Shown here: positions 1-10,132 of the stretch, one piece after another
Numbering within the stretch: the stretch's first letter is position 1
Layout of the letters: every line of letters begins with the position of its first letter
From: Bathynomus jamesi
Taxonomy: Eukaryota > Arthropoda > Malacostraca > Isopoda > Cirolanidae
Direction: 5' to 3'
Length of the DNA stretch: 64,000 nucleotides
Assembly: GCA_023014485.1 (NCBI GenBank)
Contig: JAJOZX010002359.1
Coordinates: 125,001-189,000, forward strand
Translations under genes and position numbers: made by a program
Notes under the pieces: model-generated
The model's database searches: none
What the model was told of the DNA's origin: nothing
Seen by the model: only the letters and a program-made list of their open reading frames with translations

Positions 1-519
1 GTTCTTGGATGGTTCGTTATTTCCAACGTTACCAACTTTCGGCCAATCAGGGATAAAAAAACTGGTGTCCCTGAAACTTAATATTTACCAAAATTAATTA
101 TCCAATATCAGAAAACATTGTAATTTTTTTTATTTTCAGTAAATAGGGAATCTGAATCGCTTTTTCTTGTAAATAAAAATGTTGAATAAAAGTTTTTGAA
201 TTTTAAATTTGCTGTCTGCGCATGCGCTTTCGTCTTGTTTTCGTAAGCTCAGAGTGTTTTAGCTGATAAGAAGAGGTGGGTAGATGATTGCGTTTAGAAA
301 TTAATTTAATTAAAGCGAGTTAATTATACGGCCTTCATTATAACTGGTTATCTGATATCATAAATAGTCTCGCTTTTATATAAACAAAAATTTGATAGTT
401 GAAGAGATTAAGTCTAAAATAAATACTGAAGATTGATTACTTATAAATTTGTATTTGAACAAATACGCCTAATCTTTTAAAGTGTTCCAAAGTAAATTAT
501 AAGGCTAACTAACGAAAAT
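1..519. other. AT-rich sequence, no gene seen
   Basis: No reading frame of convincing length or composition, no recognised RNA gene and no clear repeat boundary. It runs directly into the first TTAACCTAACC palindrome at 520. Confidence 0.6.
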
Positions 520-590
520 ATCACGACTTAACCTAACCAATCGTTCGGTCAACTGTACGCCCTTGACGATTGGTTAGGTTAAGTCGTGAT
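520..590. repeat. Palindrome of the TTAACCTAACC family, copy a
   Basis: A 25-bp arm (520-544) containing CGACTTAACCTAACCAATCG is repeated inverted at 566-590 around a short loop that includes AACTGTACGCCCTTG. The left flank (TTATAAGGCTAACTAACGAAA) and right flank (CTTCAGGTGATC) also occur in the copy at 28513-28714, so this copy has probably lost its outer right arm. Five further copies are in the window. Confidence 0.85.
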
Positions 591-657
591 CTTCAGGTGA
601 TCTTTATTATTTTGTAGCCATGTGAATGTGTAATCCTAGCTGAATATCTTAACTTTG

Positions 658-808
658 TGATAATAAAAACCCATTCTAATAGACAGAGTTTATTTCCACA
701 ACAGTTTCGATGCCCACTGGCATCCTCTTCGGGTGGAAGAGGATGCCAGTGGGTATCGAAACTGTTGTGGAAATAAACTCTGTCTATTAGAGTGGGTTTT
801 TATTATCA
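658..808. repeat. 151-bp near-perfect foldback, hammerhead-like core
   Basis: Arms 658-727 and about 738-808 are near-perfect inverted copies, meeting at a short CTTCGGGTGGAAG centre. Each arm carries a conserved tail (AATAAACTCTGTCTATTAGA, then GGGTTTTTATTATCA). One arm recurs at 53965-54050 followed by extra unique sequence, so the foldback probably formed by inverted duplication of the 3' tail of a longer element. The stretch CGAAGAG, a GATGCC/GGCATC stem, then GAAAC resembles hammerhead-ribozyme stem II. Penelope-like elements are known to carry such motifs. Confidence 0.8.
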
Positions 809-1093
809 TATTTTGACCACGTAGAAAAGTGAAGTTTTTTGCACTAACTATATGTATTTCTAAACATATGTTTGAAGCTTACATTAGATAATCTCCATGT
901 ACTTCTCTCTCTTTGCCTCTATATCTTTAAAGCTACTCGGCATTATCTATCAAGATTTACCATACAATTCCATTCTGCCAATAAAGCTTAAAATTAGCTT
1001 GTTCATGGCATTTCTTTGCTATGTAAACATATGAAGGCATTGCCATCATATTTCTCCGAATGTATAATGAGCAAATGCGTCTATATGTACGTG

Positions 1094-1575
1094 TGTGTGT
1101 GTGTGTGTGTGTGTGTTTGTGGATATAGGTAATGATGTATGTCTATGTGTGTGCATGTACAGTATATATATATATATACATATGTGTGTGTATATATATA
1201 TATATAATATATACACACACATATGTATATATATATATATATACATACACATACATGTGTGTGTGAATATGTATGTGCATATGCTTCCTGCAGCAACTGA
1301 GGGATTCATCAACTGGCATAAAAACAATAATAAATTGTAATATTGATATTATTATTATTATTATTATTATTGTGTTGCTGTTAATACCCATATTGTTTTA
1401 TACTGGCTATACATATGCTTTGGAATGCATTAACTGTCGCACTATCATATGTATATATATATATATTATAGATGTGTGTTATTATATGTTACTCTCTCTG
1501 TACTTTTTGTAAGCCTTAGCAGTGTAGCAAAAAACAATAAAATTATTATTATTATTATTATTATTAGCAGAGACC
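1094..1575. repeat. Microsatellite cluster (GT)n, (TA)n, (ATT)n
   Basis: (GT)n begins at about 1091. Alternating TA/CA tracts form a palindromic block at 1163-1250, followed by (ATT)n at 1348-1371 and 1541-1565. Reading frames here only translate the repeats and are not genes. Confidence 0.9.
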
Positions 1576-1789
1576 CGCAAAACATTTGCGGCCAAGTTAG
1601 TATATTTATTGCAACATTATTTCTTTAAATACAGAATTTTTAGTTATTCTTTCACCAAAGATTTTAACATACTCAAAACTTCTCACTTTAGAAAAAGCTA
1701 TAACGTTGTCCATGTGTAAAAACAGGCCAAGGAATAATACAAAATATCTGTCGCAAAATTAGTATCTTTATTAAGGCAGCCCGAGAGGA

Positions 1790-2000
1790 ATGCTGCAGAA
1801 TTATCAAGACGCTATGGCAATTGTAAGAAAATCTGGGAAGCCGGATCTATTTATTACGTTTACTTGCGGTCCAAGAGGGCCTGATATTGCTGAAAGCATT
1901 GAAGCTTATCAAAGACCAGAACATAGGCTAGATATTGTTGCAAGAATGTTTCACATGAAACTAAACGAGCTACTTCATGATTTAACAATAAAACATATAC
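1790..2000 (+). pseudogene. Helitron Rep/helicase fragment (Helitron-like N domain)
   Basis: The first 66 or so codons read QDAMAIVRKSGKPDLFITFT and then an ARMFHMKLNELLHDL stretch. This matches the conserved Helitron-like N-terminal domain that precedes the Rep nuclease of rolling-circle Helitron transposons. The usual protein exceeds 1,000 residues, and here only this block survives. The frame runs on to 2170, but its proline/threonine-rich tail has no resemblance to the family, so the homology probably breaks near 2000. No HUH motif, helicase motif or Helitron 3' hairpin was found nearby. The flanks are not identifiable, so this is a fragment rather than an element. Confidence 0.8.
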
Positions 2001-2576
2001 TCAGGAAGTCAAGTGCATTTTTGTATGTAGTTCCTACACTTTTAAATTTCAGCTGGTGGGACATGCCCCCCAAACCTTCTACACTACCCTTATACCTCCA
2101 CACCACCACCTCACACCCCCTACACCCCCATCCGCCTAAACAGACCAAAGGAACATTTTTTCTTCTATGAACTTTTTCTCTATTTGGCTTCCTTTAAAAG
2201 TTGCGCGAGTGCGTCTGCGCATGCTTGTGCAAACAAAAAAATAAATATTCTCAAGATCCTCCCAGAACGGAGACCTTTCCAACGGTGTAAGGATGAGTTC
2301 CTTACATTGAGCAGTTTCCGAGAAAAACTCCGGACTATGTACAAGTATTATAGACTATAGATTATTTTCTACAATATCCATCGCTAATGATTTCAACAAA
2401 TATCTGACATGCTCAGTTGCTTTCATGGAAGTTTTTCAGTATGTTTTTATTTTTCTTCAATTAATCGCTTTGAATCCGTTATATAAAAACTAAAGAGCAA
2501 AAAGTGAAGTTTAAACGATAAAAATGATTACGTTCATTCTAGGGTTATTGTATACCATCTAACCTTGGTTAATCTT
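2001..2576. other. No gene seen
   Basis: AT-rich sequence between the Helitron fragment and the SINE scrap, with no recognised feature. Confidence 0.5.
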
Positions 2577-2612
2577 TGTTTTGCTTCAGCCCGAATTGTT
2601 CATTCTGACCAG
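2577..2612 (-). repeat. SINE tail fragment
   Basis: GCCCGAATTGTTCATTCTGA matches the 3' end of the SINE at 48790-49046. Only a few dozen bases remain. Confidence 0.55.
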
Positions 2613-2714
2613 TGGCGTAACTGGAGTAAAAACGTTGTGGAGGACAAACACAATCCTATTGTTAGAAACACTCATTATCTATGGGTGTAATTATAAAAAT
2701 TGGGGAGAGGGGGA

Positions 2715-3512
2715 CAATGTTCCCTCTAAGGTGTGCGCGTGTGCGCGCGCGCACGCGTTCTGAAACCCGCGCACACAGCAAAATAAAATGCGCACAGGCT
2801 CAAGCTTATCATGAGTCACGACAGTAAATGAAGTAATTTCAAAAATATCCCGTCACACAAGGTCTGACCATTTGCATCAACATACTCTATAGTCGTTCTT
2901 TTAAGTATTAACCCCTTCCGCCCGACTTCGCCGACGTCCGCGCAATTAAGCAATACGGATTTTTTTTACTCTATGTATTTGCATTGAATATAAACCTTCT
3001 CTCTCTTATTTTTGCATAAAAACGAATAGCAATTATCTCATAATTCATAAAAAATAAAATTATTTTTTATTTTATTCCTATTTTGTGAATGGACAAAATC
3101 ATGTATTAATCTTGATAGTCTATTTTAAATTGCCAAATGCTAAAAATTGTTTTGAGAAATGATAACTAAAATAGTCATTTTCAATTAATGTTATTTTTAT
3201 TTTATTTCTTTTTGTTTAATTTTATTTTACTATTTTTATTTTATTCATATTTTTAGAATGGATAAAATGTTTTCTTTTTTAAGAATATATAATATTGTAA
3301 ACAGTTTTTTAATATCCATTTAATAGTATCGTAATGATCAAGCTATCACCTTATGGAAATAATATTTATTAAGTATTTAATATTTATATATATTTTATTT
3401 TGAAGATAATAGCGCTCAGAAAAGTTTGCACAATTTTTCACCATGAATCTAAATGCATGCACAACGAAAATTTCTTGCGCACACGGACTAAAAAAAATTA
3501 GAGGGAACATTG
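2715..3512. mobile_element. hAT-type MITE, 798 bp, copy 1
   Basis: Inverted termini CAATGTTCCCTCTAA / TTAGAGGGAACATTG are flanked by a perfect 8-bp direct repeat GAGGGGGA at 2707-2714 and 3513-3520. An 8-bp duplication is the hAT signature. The interior is AT-rich with GC/CA-rich alternating ends (GTGTGCGCGC) and has no coding capacity. A second copy is at 25436-26281 in the opposite orientation. Confidence 0.92.
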
Positions 3513-3769
3513 GAGGGGGATAGCTTTTATAATTATTCTCATAGATATGCCCATATGTATGTTACACCTAATGTAGGCAGTATGCTGTACATGTATACGT
3601 AGAACAATAAAAATGAAATTGAAAAAAAATATTATTATAATTAAATCACTAAAAAGGCTTTTTCATTGGAACTACACATTTCCTGATTACGTGTGTAATT
3701 TGCGCTATCAGTAAATGCTGTCTGGAAGCCCACCCTGAAAAATAATTTATCTTTAATTTAAACAAGATA

Positions 3770-4059
3770 GGTTGGTTGGATTTGCAAAATGGGAGAGTGC
3801 AATTGCAATGTTGCAAATGTTAATAGATGTTGCAAGAGTGGTATGCAACAAAGGGAGTCTTGCAACAAGGGGGAGGGGTTATCCCACAAGCTGCAATGAA
3901 GGGGGAAGCTTTGGGGGGAGAAGGGAGGATGACCTCCCCCAAAGGGGTAACCTGAACCTAAGAGGAGAGAGAGAGGAGAAGGAGGAGGGTCTTTGCGGGA
4001 GAAGGTGAGATGTCCTCACCCCCAAAGGGAAATCCTAACCTAAGCCTTAACTTAAGAAG

Positions 4060-4090
<31 letters not shown>

Positions 4091-4440
4091 ATTCCACCGG
4101 AGTCCGTTGCATAATGAGCGTCCAGGGGATCCGCAGCTCTTATATAGAGGGCCTGTAGTTGCCAGATACCCCTATATGATTTAATTATGTTCAGGGTGTA
4201 CCTTATTAGGGTGAGTTGCCAGCTACCACTATATATTCTATTTATTTATTTATATAAGTAGAAGTGCCAGATACCACTATATATTCCATTTATTTAGTTA
4301 TATATAGATGGGTTGTCAGGTACCTCTATATAATTTAATTATGTTCAGGAGTACACTATTATGGTTGAGTTGCCAGATTGCGCTATTTATTTAATTAAAG
4401 CAGCTATTCTTGACAGTTGGTTTCGAAAGCGTAATCAGCC
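3770..4440 (+). repeat. Dispersed repeat R1, copy 1
   Basis: Contains a GCAA-rich part (GGGAGAGTGCAATTGCAATG), a purine-rich (GA)n part near 4060-4084, and several irregular repeats of about 60 bp of the type GTTGCCAG-TACC-ACTATATATT-CATTTATTTA. An inverted homologous copy lies at about 14990-15770. The frame at 3772-4008 is low-complexity and is not considered a gene. The element class is unknown and no terminal repeats were identified. Confidence 0.7.
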
Positions 4441-4860
4441 ATTTGGTATATATATAATTAAATAATATCGTTTATATACACAACCAAAAGAATTAAATAA
4501 AACACCATTACATCATTCTGTTTATTTAGACGAATTATTGGATTCAATTTCATGAAATTTATAGAAAATAAATATACAATCGTTCATTCTATACCAACGA
4601 TGGAATATATGATAAAAAAAATAAAATAAAAAATAATAATAATAGCATAAGAAATACGAACGAGAAATATATATATTATAAAAAATAAAATAAGAAATAC
4701 AAAACGATGGAGTATAACCATGAATATAATAGTACAGGAGAAATATATATATATACACAATTATATTAAACAATTAAATATATTGAATAAATATACATCA
4801 AAATACATACACTTTATGTTCTACTGCGCTTAACTAAAACACTAAACTCGCAAGTAAACG
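4441..4860. other. AT-rich spacer, possible Polinton end
   Basis: Very AT-rich with no credible gene. The terminus of Polinton copy 1 may lie here, but no 6-bp target duplication or terminal inverted repeat could be recognised by eye. Confidence 0.4.
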
Positions 4861-4869
4861 AGTCTACAG

Positions 4870-5178
4870 TCACTTCATTATTGCTTTGACTACGCAGTAA
4901 ATACGATTTAACATTATTTCACCACTCAAGTTATAACGATACCTATACTCGATGTAAATAGCCTTCATATTGTTCAATACTATTTTTGTGCCCACTTTAC
5001 ATTCGGTTGGCAAATTATCCTTAAACACGGCTAGAATACATTCAAAAGCACGCACAAAGAGGTCACAGTTAGCCACAACATCATTATTAAATACAAGTTT
5101 ATAAACACTCCTTTCTAGTCGATGGTTTATTCTTATCGATCCGAGCTTTTCAATCGTGAACTCTTCTTCACAATGCAT
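4870..5178 (-). CDS. Uncharacterised Polinton-associated protein U1, copy 1
   Basis: An intact 102-residue frame starting MHCEEEFTIEKLGSI. I do not recognise the family. It is taken as real because a decayed homologue lies at the matching place in Polinton copy 2 (about 49140-49455). There, MSGE-KFTVEK, RVVYKFEFND and VISVFKN align with the EEFTIEK, RSVYKLVFNN and ILAVFKD segments here. It has no signal peptide or membrane segment and is basic and hydrophobic in patches. Downstream of it on the same strand is U2. Its position at one end of the element, on the strand opposite the integrase, suggests an element gene rather than a host gene. Function unknown. Confidence 0.55.
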   Translation of the reverse strand: MHCEEEFTIEKLGSIRINHRLERSVYKLVFNNDVVANCDLFVRAFECILAVFKDNLPTECKVGTKIVLNNMKAIYIEYRYRYNLSGEIMLNRIYCVVKAIMK

Positions 5179-5189
5179 AGCGGCAATTG

Positions 5190-5990
5190 AAATAATCTTC
5201 TAAGTCGTAACAACAGCTGCTCATTGTATAAAGAAATAGTTCTTGAAGGTGAATGATGTAGGTGATCTCAGCCCTGTACCGCTCAAGTGCTTTGTACCAA
5301 AGTTCGTGATATTTCAGAGTCTAAACCTTTTAAATAAGCATCCAGCTCCAGACCATTCTCGCCTTATTCAGTCCTACACTCGGTAAACCCTTCGAGCAGA
5401 GCGGTGTATGCTTATTCAAAAACCATATCAAAATAAGGCATATCCGTAACACGCGCGTCTAATATAGGCTTCAGCTTGCGGAAACCGACGATTTCAAACA
5501 TTCTGTCGAGGATGGAACGGTTTCGCGTTATCATCAGAACGTTATCATCAGACTCATTCTCCCACATCAGTCGTATATCAATACGCGCATATCAACACGC
5601 GCAAAGACTTCGTCACGGACACATCGTACACGGTATTGAGAATGCTACTCAAAGTAAGTTTCATCGTATTCGAGGAGTGCATGTCCACTTGATTCAAGCT
5701 TTGAAATGAATATGAGCCACAGGTGGGCGGATCGGCTCGACGGGAGGTCTGAGTCACACCATAAGCTGATGAATCGTTCCGACTTTGTTCCAACGTGAAT
5801 ACTTGCATCCCATTATACTGGGTAGGTGTTTTATGAAATTTTCCGATACATGAAACAATACCGGTTTTAATGTTTTATTACTCCCACTTTCAAGAATGCG
5901 CACCAGACATTTTCGTTCATTTTCACGAACTAAACACATTTTATTCAAACTCCGGCGCATTATTTGAGAGAAACATATGCTCATACTTTT
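5190..5990 (-). pseudogene. Uncharacterised Polinton-associated gene U2, copy 1, broken
   Basis: Reading the minus strand in more than one frame recovers segments homologous to copy 2 at 49477-50640. These include VRI-S-KTLKPVLFHVSE (near 5870), then IRLMWENES, a RSILDRMFEI-GFRKLKPIL block (near 5480) and GENGLELDAYLK (near 5350). In-frame stops and shifts interrupt it (for example after PYFDMVFE). I do not recognise the family. Beyond about 6000 the sequence jumps to the region just upstream of the integrase, so this gene lies at the edge of a large internal deletion. Confidence 0.6.
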
Positions 5991-6130
5991 CCTTTTTGCT
6001 TAGCAGACGATATTACATCGCATGTGCCACAATTGAAAACGCCATCACCATCACCGGTAGCAACTCTGAAGAGGAGAAAGAAGAGGCTAAACAACGGTGA
6101 ACCCTAACCACGTGCCTATAAAATACGCAA

Positions 6131-7151
6131 ATGGCTAACATATTAAGAAAACGCCATTATGACATTTCTAGCCCAGCCTCCTACGGTAGCGTAGATAGAA
6201 TGTACAGAAGTGTTCACAATGATGGAGTAGGAAAAAAAGATGTTGAGAGGTTTTTGCGGGAGCAGGACGCTTATACACTTCATAAGCCTGTGAGAAAAAG
6301 GTTTAAAACAGCCAAGACAACAGCGGCATCGATTGACTCTATTTGGCAAGCATCTTTAACAGACATGCAAAGATATTCAGTGTATAACGATAGTTACCGC
6401 TTCACCTGTCATAATAGATGTATTCTCTAGATATCTGTGGCTAATTCCTCTGAAAACAGTTGCTAAAGCCACCAAAACAGGGTTCCTGGCTATTTTTGTA
6501 CGGATATGGGGAAAGAATTTATAGGCCGAGCTTTTCAGAACATGTTGGCAGAGTTAAATATCAGCTACTACACTACCAATTCTATACATAAGGCCTATTT
6601 AGTCGAACGTACCATAAAGGAACACATGCATTGCTATTTTACACATAAAAACACATACAGATATATAGGCATTCTGGAATCATTAGCCTCATCATACAAC
6701 CGCTCACACCATCGCAAGATTGGAACACCAAACGAGATTTTAGAAAGAGGTACGTGTACAGAGTCTGATGTGAGAAGAGATGGAACACCACCACCGCACT
6801 CTGCGCGTTTCAAAATCAATGATTATGTAAGGCTGTCGCGTTCGTGAAATAAATTCGCGAAGGGATTTGAGCAAGGCTGGACACGTGAGATTTTTAAAGT
6901 TAGGGCTGAGAACTAAAGGCGAGATAATGTTGTATTACGTTGAAAATTTGAATGGGGAAGAAATCGCAGGATGCTTTTACCGCGAGGATTTGCAGAAAGT
7001 GACATTTAATTTAGGAAAAAATGTGTTTAAAATTGAAAAAATTTTAGGAAGCAAAGGTTCAGGAAAGAGAAAAATGTACCTGGTGAAATGGCTAGGGTAC
7101 TCAGAAAGCTTCAACACCTATATCAAAGCTGATGCAATAATGAAGCTTTAA
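6131..7151 (+). pseudogene. Polinton integrase with C-terminal chromodomain, copy 1
   Basis: Retroviral-type DDE integrase that would insert Polinton DNA with 6-bp duplications. The start MANILRKRHYDISS matches copy 2 (MTNILRKHYYDIF). The REQDAYTLHKPVRKRFKT block is typical of Polinton integrases. The first catalytic aspartate lies in IIDVFSRYLWLIPLKT, readable only after a frame change near 6410. The second is in TDMGKEFIG, and the glutamate is in VERTIKEHM. A second frame break near 6850 separates the chromodomain (FKIEKIL, MYLVKWLGYSESFNTYI; residues about 47-90 of the 6867-7151 segment). The frames at 6131-6430 and 6506-6847 are in the same phase but interrupted by stops. It is an inactive remnant followed closely by capsid-like genes. 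Confidence 0.9.
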
Positions 7152-7162
7152 TAGTATGCAAC

Positions 7163-7996
7163 ATGGCGCCTCACCACTTCTACGTCACACTACCGTCCTT
7201 CTCGTCCCTCTCTGTACATCCTAACAACACCCTGGCCAACTTTGTAAGAGAAATCCATGGGCCCATTGACTTAGGTCGTGATTCGTATGAGGTGGGGATA
7301 TGCGAGATTCAGCTGGACACCCTCTTTTTAAATATTAATTATAAAGAACCCGTTTTTACGATTCTTAGAGACTGTAATGAGTGTGAAAAAGCCGGTGTAA
7401 CTCGGGATGAAACCATAGGTATCGCCCGGATTGGGGATGCACGGTATTACCCTACAGTAGTAACACTAGGTCCGGGCTGCTATGGTGCGGCTGTGAATGT
7501 TGTGAGAGACTTAAACGCAAGTTTAAAAAACTCAAGTCTTACGAATGATTCAGTATACGAAATCTTAAACAAAGTAAACCCTGCACATACTCTGACCCTA
7601 AAATCACAGGCTGACAGAAATATTAAAGACAAAGGAGTGTTCAAAATTATAACCGAGGTGCGATATCGATCAGCCTTCCAAAGGAATACCTTTCACGAAG
7701 CACAACATAACTTGTCCAGCCTAATGTATCAGATGAAATTGGAGAAATTGAGTGATGGGTATACAACCCCAGACATGTGCTATATTTACAGCAATATAGC
7801 GGAGCACCAGTTTGTTGGGGATACCTAAGCACGCCTGCTGCGCATTGCATACATTCCCAACCATAGAGGGAAAAGCATGAGTATTACATATGATAGACCC
7901 CATTATGTGAATGTCGCGACTAATCTAATAACCAACATCTCAATATATATAAGAACGATTGAGGAAAAAAATTTCCCATTCGGTGATGGGAGATAA
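7163..7996 (+). pseudogene. Polinton minor-capsid (penton)-like protein
   Basis: Opens MAPHHFYVTLPSFSSLSVHP, with NNTLANFVREI and SYEVGICEIQL following. This is the characteristic N-terminus of a Polinton virion protein thought to be the minor (single jelly-roll) capsid protein. The frame is open for 221 codons, meets TAA at 7826-7828, then continues in the same frame with family-like sequence (a YDRPHYVNVATN segment) to TAA at 7994. It therefore appears to be one gene with a single internal stop. It lies 11 bp after the integrase/chromodomain remnant. The penton assignment comes from family knowledge, not structure, and this protein's formal Polinton letter name is not certain to me. Confidence 0.7.
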
Positions 7997-8017
7997 GCAG
8001 AGCTGCACTTTCGACGC

Positions 8018-8317
8018 ATGAGTTATAATGGACAAAGTCTTTCACAGTCTATCGAGGTGTGAGATACCAGCGTGGTAGTGGACTTGGATCCATATTTTCA
8101 ACGAGATACCTCGGGAGGAAAGCACTACAATCAGGTCTTAACACGGCAGAAGACATATTGACTGGGGCTAAACCTAAAGAAACTAAAAAAAAATTAGTGT
8201 AAACAGGACGAAACCGTCAAAGATGCAAAGAGAAAAATGCGTGGTGGTGGGAAGAAGAAGAGGGCTGTCCGGAAGAAGGGATTACCAGCATGTGGCGTTA
8301 AACGTAAAAGGATATAA
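8018..8317 (+). pseudogene. Small Polinton virion-protein-like remnant
   Basis: Frame fragments read MSYNGQSLSQSIEV, a VDLDPYFQRDTSGGKALQSG stretch and then LNTAEDILTGAKPKETKKK, followed by a short glutamate/lysine and glycine-rich end. The GKALQSGLNTAEDIL-type block resembles the small basic, membrane-active or core-like proteins encoded beside the capsid genes of Polintons. Several stops interrupt it. Confidence rests on motif resemblance and on its place between the penton-like and major-capsid-like genes. Confidence 0.5.
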
Positions 8318-8450
8318 AAAGGAAGTGTTCTAAGCAAATGAAACCTATGGTTGGCCATTATTTTGACTAATATTAGCTAAGGACATTGATCTCATGAATC
8401 ATAGACTGTTTATTACTTGTCGAGAGAGGTGGTACTATTTCTGACTCGTC

Positions 8451-9744
8451 ATGGCACCCTTCATCCATCCGTGTAGTTCAAAATGTTGTAAATCGGAGCT
8501 GTCCCTCTTTGACATGCCTCCAACTCAAGTTTCTATTGAGCACAGTGACTTTATTACGATTAACCCGTTAAACACAATTAATTCCCAGAGTGCTCCAATA
8601 GAATTCGTGATACCCAGCTCATGTCCTTTCTTTTATGACCCAAGCTGTGTGCATATGTACACTAAACTACGTATAGCCCATTCTGATGGAACAAACTGCG
8701 CTGACAAATATGGTGTATACCCTGAAACAAACTTTCTGCACTCCATATGCCAGTGTGATGTATATTTAAATCAGTTCAACATATCGGCAGGAACGGAGTA
8801 CTATCACCTACGAGAGCCTATCTGGAAAATGTCCTCAACTTTTCCAAAGAAGCGACGGATACATTTTTAAGTGCCGAGGCTATTATCAATCTAAAGACAA
8901 AAGGAGGATAAAGGACAAATTTAAAAATTCTAAAAAGAAGGTATATGAGTGTTTTCGACGCCTGCATACAGACTTCACATTCCAGAAGTTACTTGTGAAT
9001 GGGGTGGATATGAAAATAAAGTTCGCCCGCACGAATCCTGAGATCTGTTTAAATCTGGGAGCTGATCAAGAAGAGGGAGCAAAACCCGTTGTGATTCACA
9101 TTATGGAGACATACCTCCGCGTACGGCGAGTGAAATTAAGTTCGCCTAAACAAATAGAAATTTAGAAAAACTTACTACAGTCCACAGTAAAATACCCAAT
9201 TAACAGAGCAGAGATCAAACTATTCACGGTGCCAGCAGGGTTGGCCTCGAAACAGATAGAAAACATCGTCTTGGGAGTTCTACCTAAAAGGATATTAATT
9301 GGAGTGCAGGACCATGCTTCGGTGAATGGGAAATATAAAAAGAGTGCCTTTAAATTCGAGAATTTCGGCCTGAAAAATATAAATATACGTCAATGGCGTT
9401 GCGTTGGGCGGGGCTATGGATATGGATTATTCATCAGACGCTGTGTTCCCGCATTGCGCGAGAGCATATAGCAATCTGGCCCATATTGCAGGTGCTTGTG
9501 ATGAGCTCGGGTTTGGGATAACGCAGAAAGAATTCATCGATCAATTTAACCTTTATCCATTTGACATCACACCTGACTTTCTGCTAGTGTAAATACACAA
9601 TTAGTTCCCCAACAGAGTGGAAATATCTCAGTCAGATTGGAATTTGCCAAGCCGATAGACGCGCCTATTAGTGTACTAGTATACCTCGAGTCACAAGCCC
9701 TAATAGAAGTTGACAGATTTAGGAGCGTTTTCACTGACTTTTAA
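8451..9744 (+). pseudogene. Polinton major-capsid-like gene (F54H12.2-like), broken
   Basis: MAPFIHPCSSKCCKSELSLF followed by DMPPTQVSIEHSDF and a NFLHSICQCDVYLNQFNIS block matches the N-terminus of the F54H12.2-like family, the candidate double-jelly-roll major capsid protein. After a frame break near 8865, further segments continue (VYECFRRLHTDFTFQKLLVN, then NIVLGVLPKRILIGVQDHAS near 9260, FENFGLKNI, and DITPDFLLV). The end reads ESQALIEVDRFRSVFTDF with TAA at 9742. At least two frame changes and internal stops are visible. Its 1.3-kb span fits the family's usual length of roughly 430-460 residues. The protease starts 2 bp later. Confidence 0.75.
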
Positions 9745-9745
9745 A

Positions 9746-10132
9746 ATGGATGCGAATACACTTCAGAGAGTAATGAATAGTGAGCGAATCACAAATTCCA
9801 AATTTATCTGTGTTTGCGAAGAATAAAACATTGAAATTGAAACTAAGAGAGATTGCGGTAATCTTATTCTGAACACAGATGTTATTGGTAGTGAAGGGTT
9901 TCATTGGTTTGCAATCTATTTTAAGAATAGGGACCGCAAGTACTCTTTTGATTCACTCGGGACTCAGCCCTGGAGTGACCCTGTTATTGTAAAATTTCTC
10001 AAGCAGTTGCATATCCCCGAAGTTGTATAGAATCCCTTCCAGCTACAAGTATATTTTAGTAATACTTACTATGTTAATATGCATATGTCACGTGGTAAGG
10101 AATTTATAATTTTTTTTTAATTATTCGACCCG
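9746..10132 (+). pseudogene. Polinton adenovirus-type cysteine protease, inactive
   Basis: ATG at 9746 sits 2 bp after the capsid stop. The block NLILNTDVIGSEGFHWFAIY contains the conserved G-x-HW with the catalytic histidine of adenain-like (C5) proteases, and YSFDSLGTQPW follows with the expected acidic residue. TAA at 9824 and TAG at 10028 interrupt the frame, which otherwise stays in phase. The C-terminal part (NTYYVNMHMSRGKEF) lacks the catalytic cysteine expected there, so the gene is dead. In virus-like Polintons this enzyme would process virion proteins. A homologue is at 62083-62306. Confidence 0.8.

Noticed and set aside
1046..1512. Overlapping open frames on both strands
   Set aside because: They translate (GT)n, (TA)n and (ATT)n microsatellites, so composition alone explains the lack of stops.
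3772..4008. 78-codon frame
   Set aside because: Lies in dispersed repeat R1 and is purine-rich low complexity.
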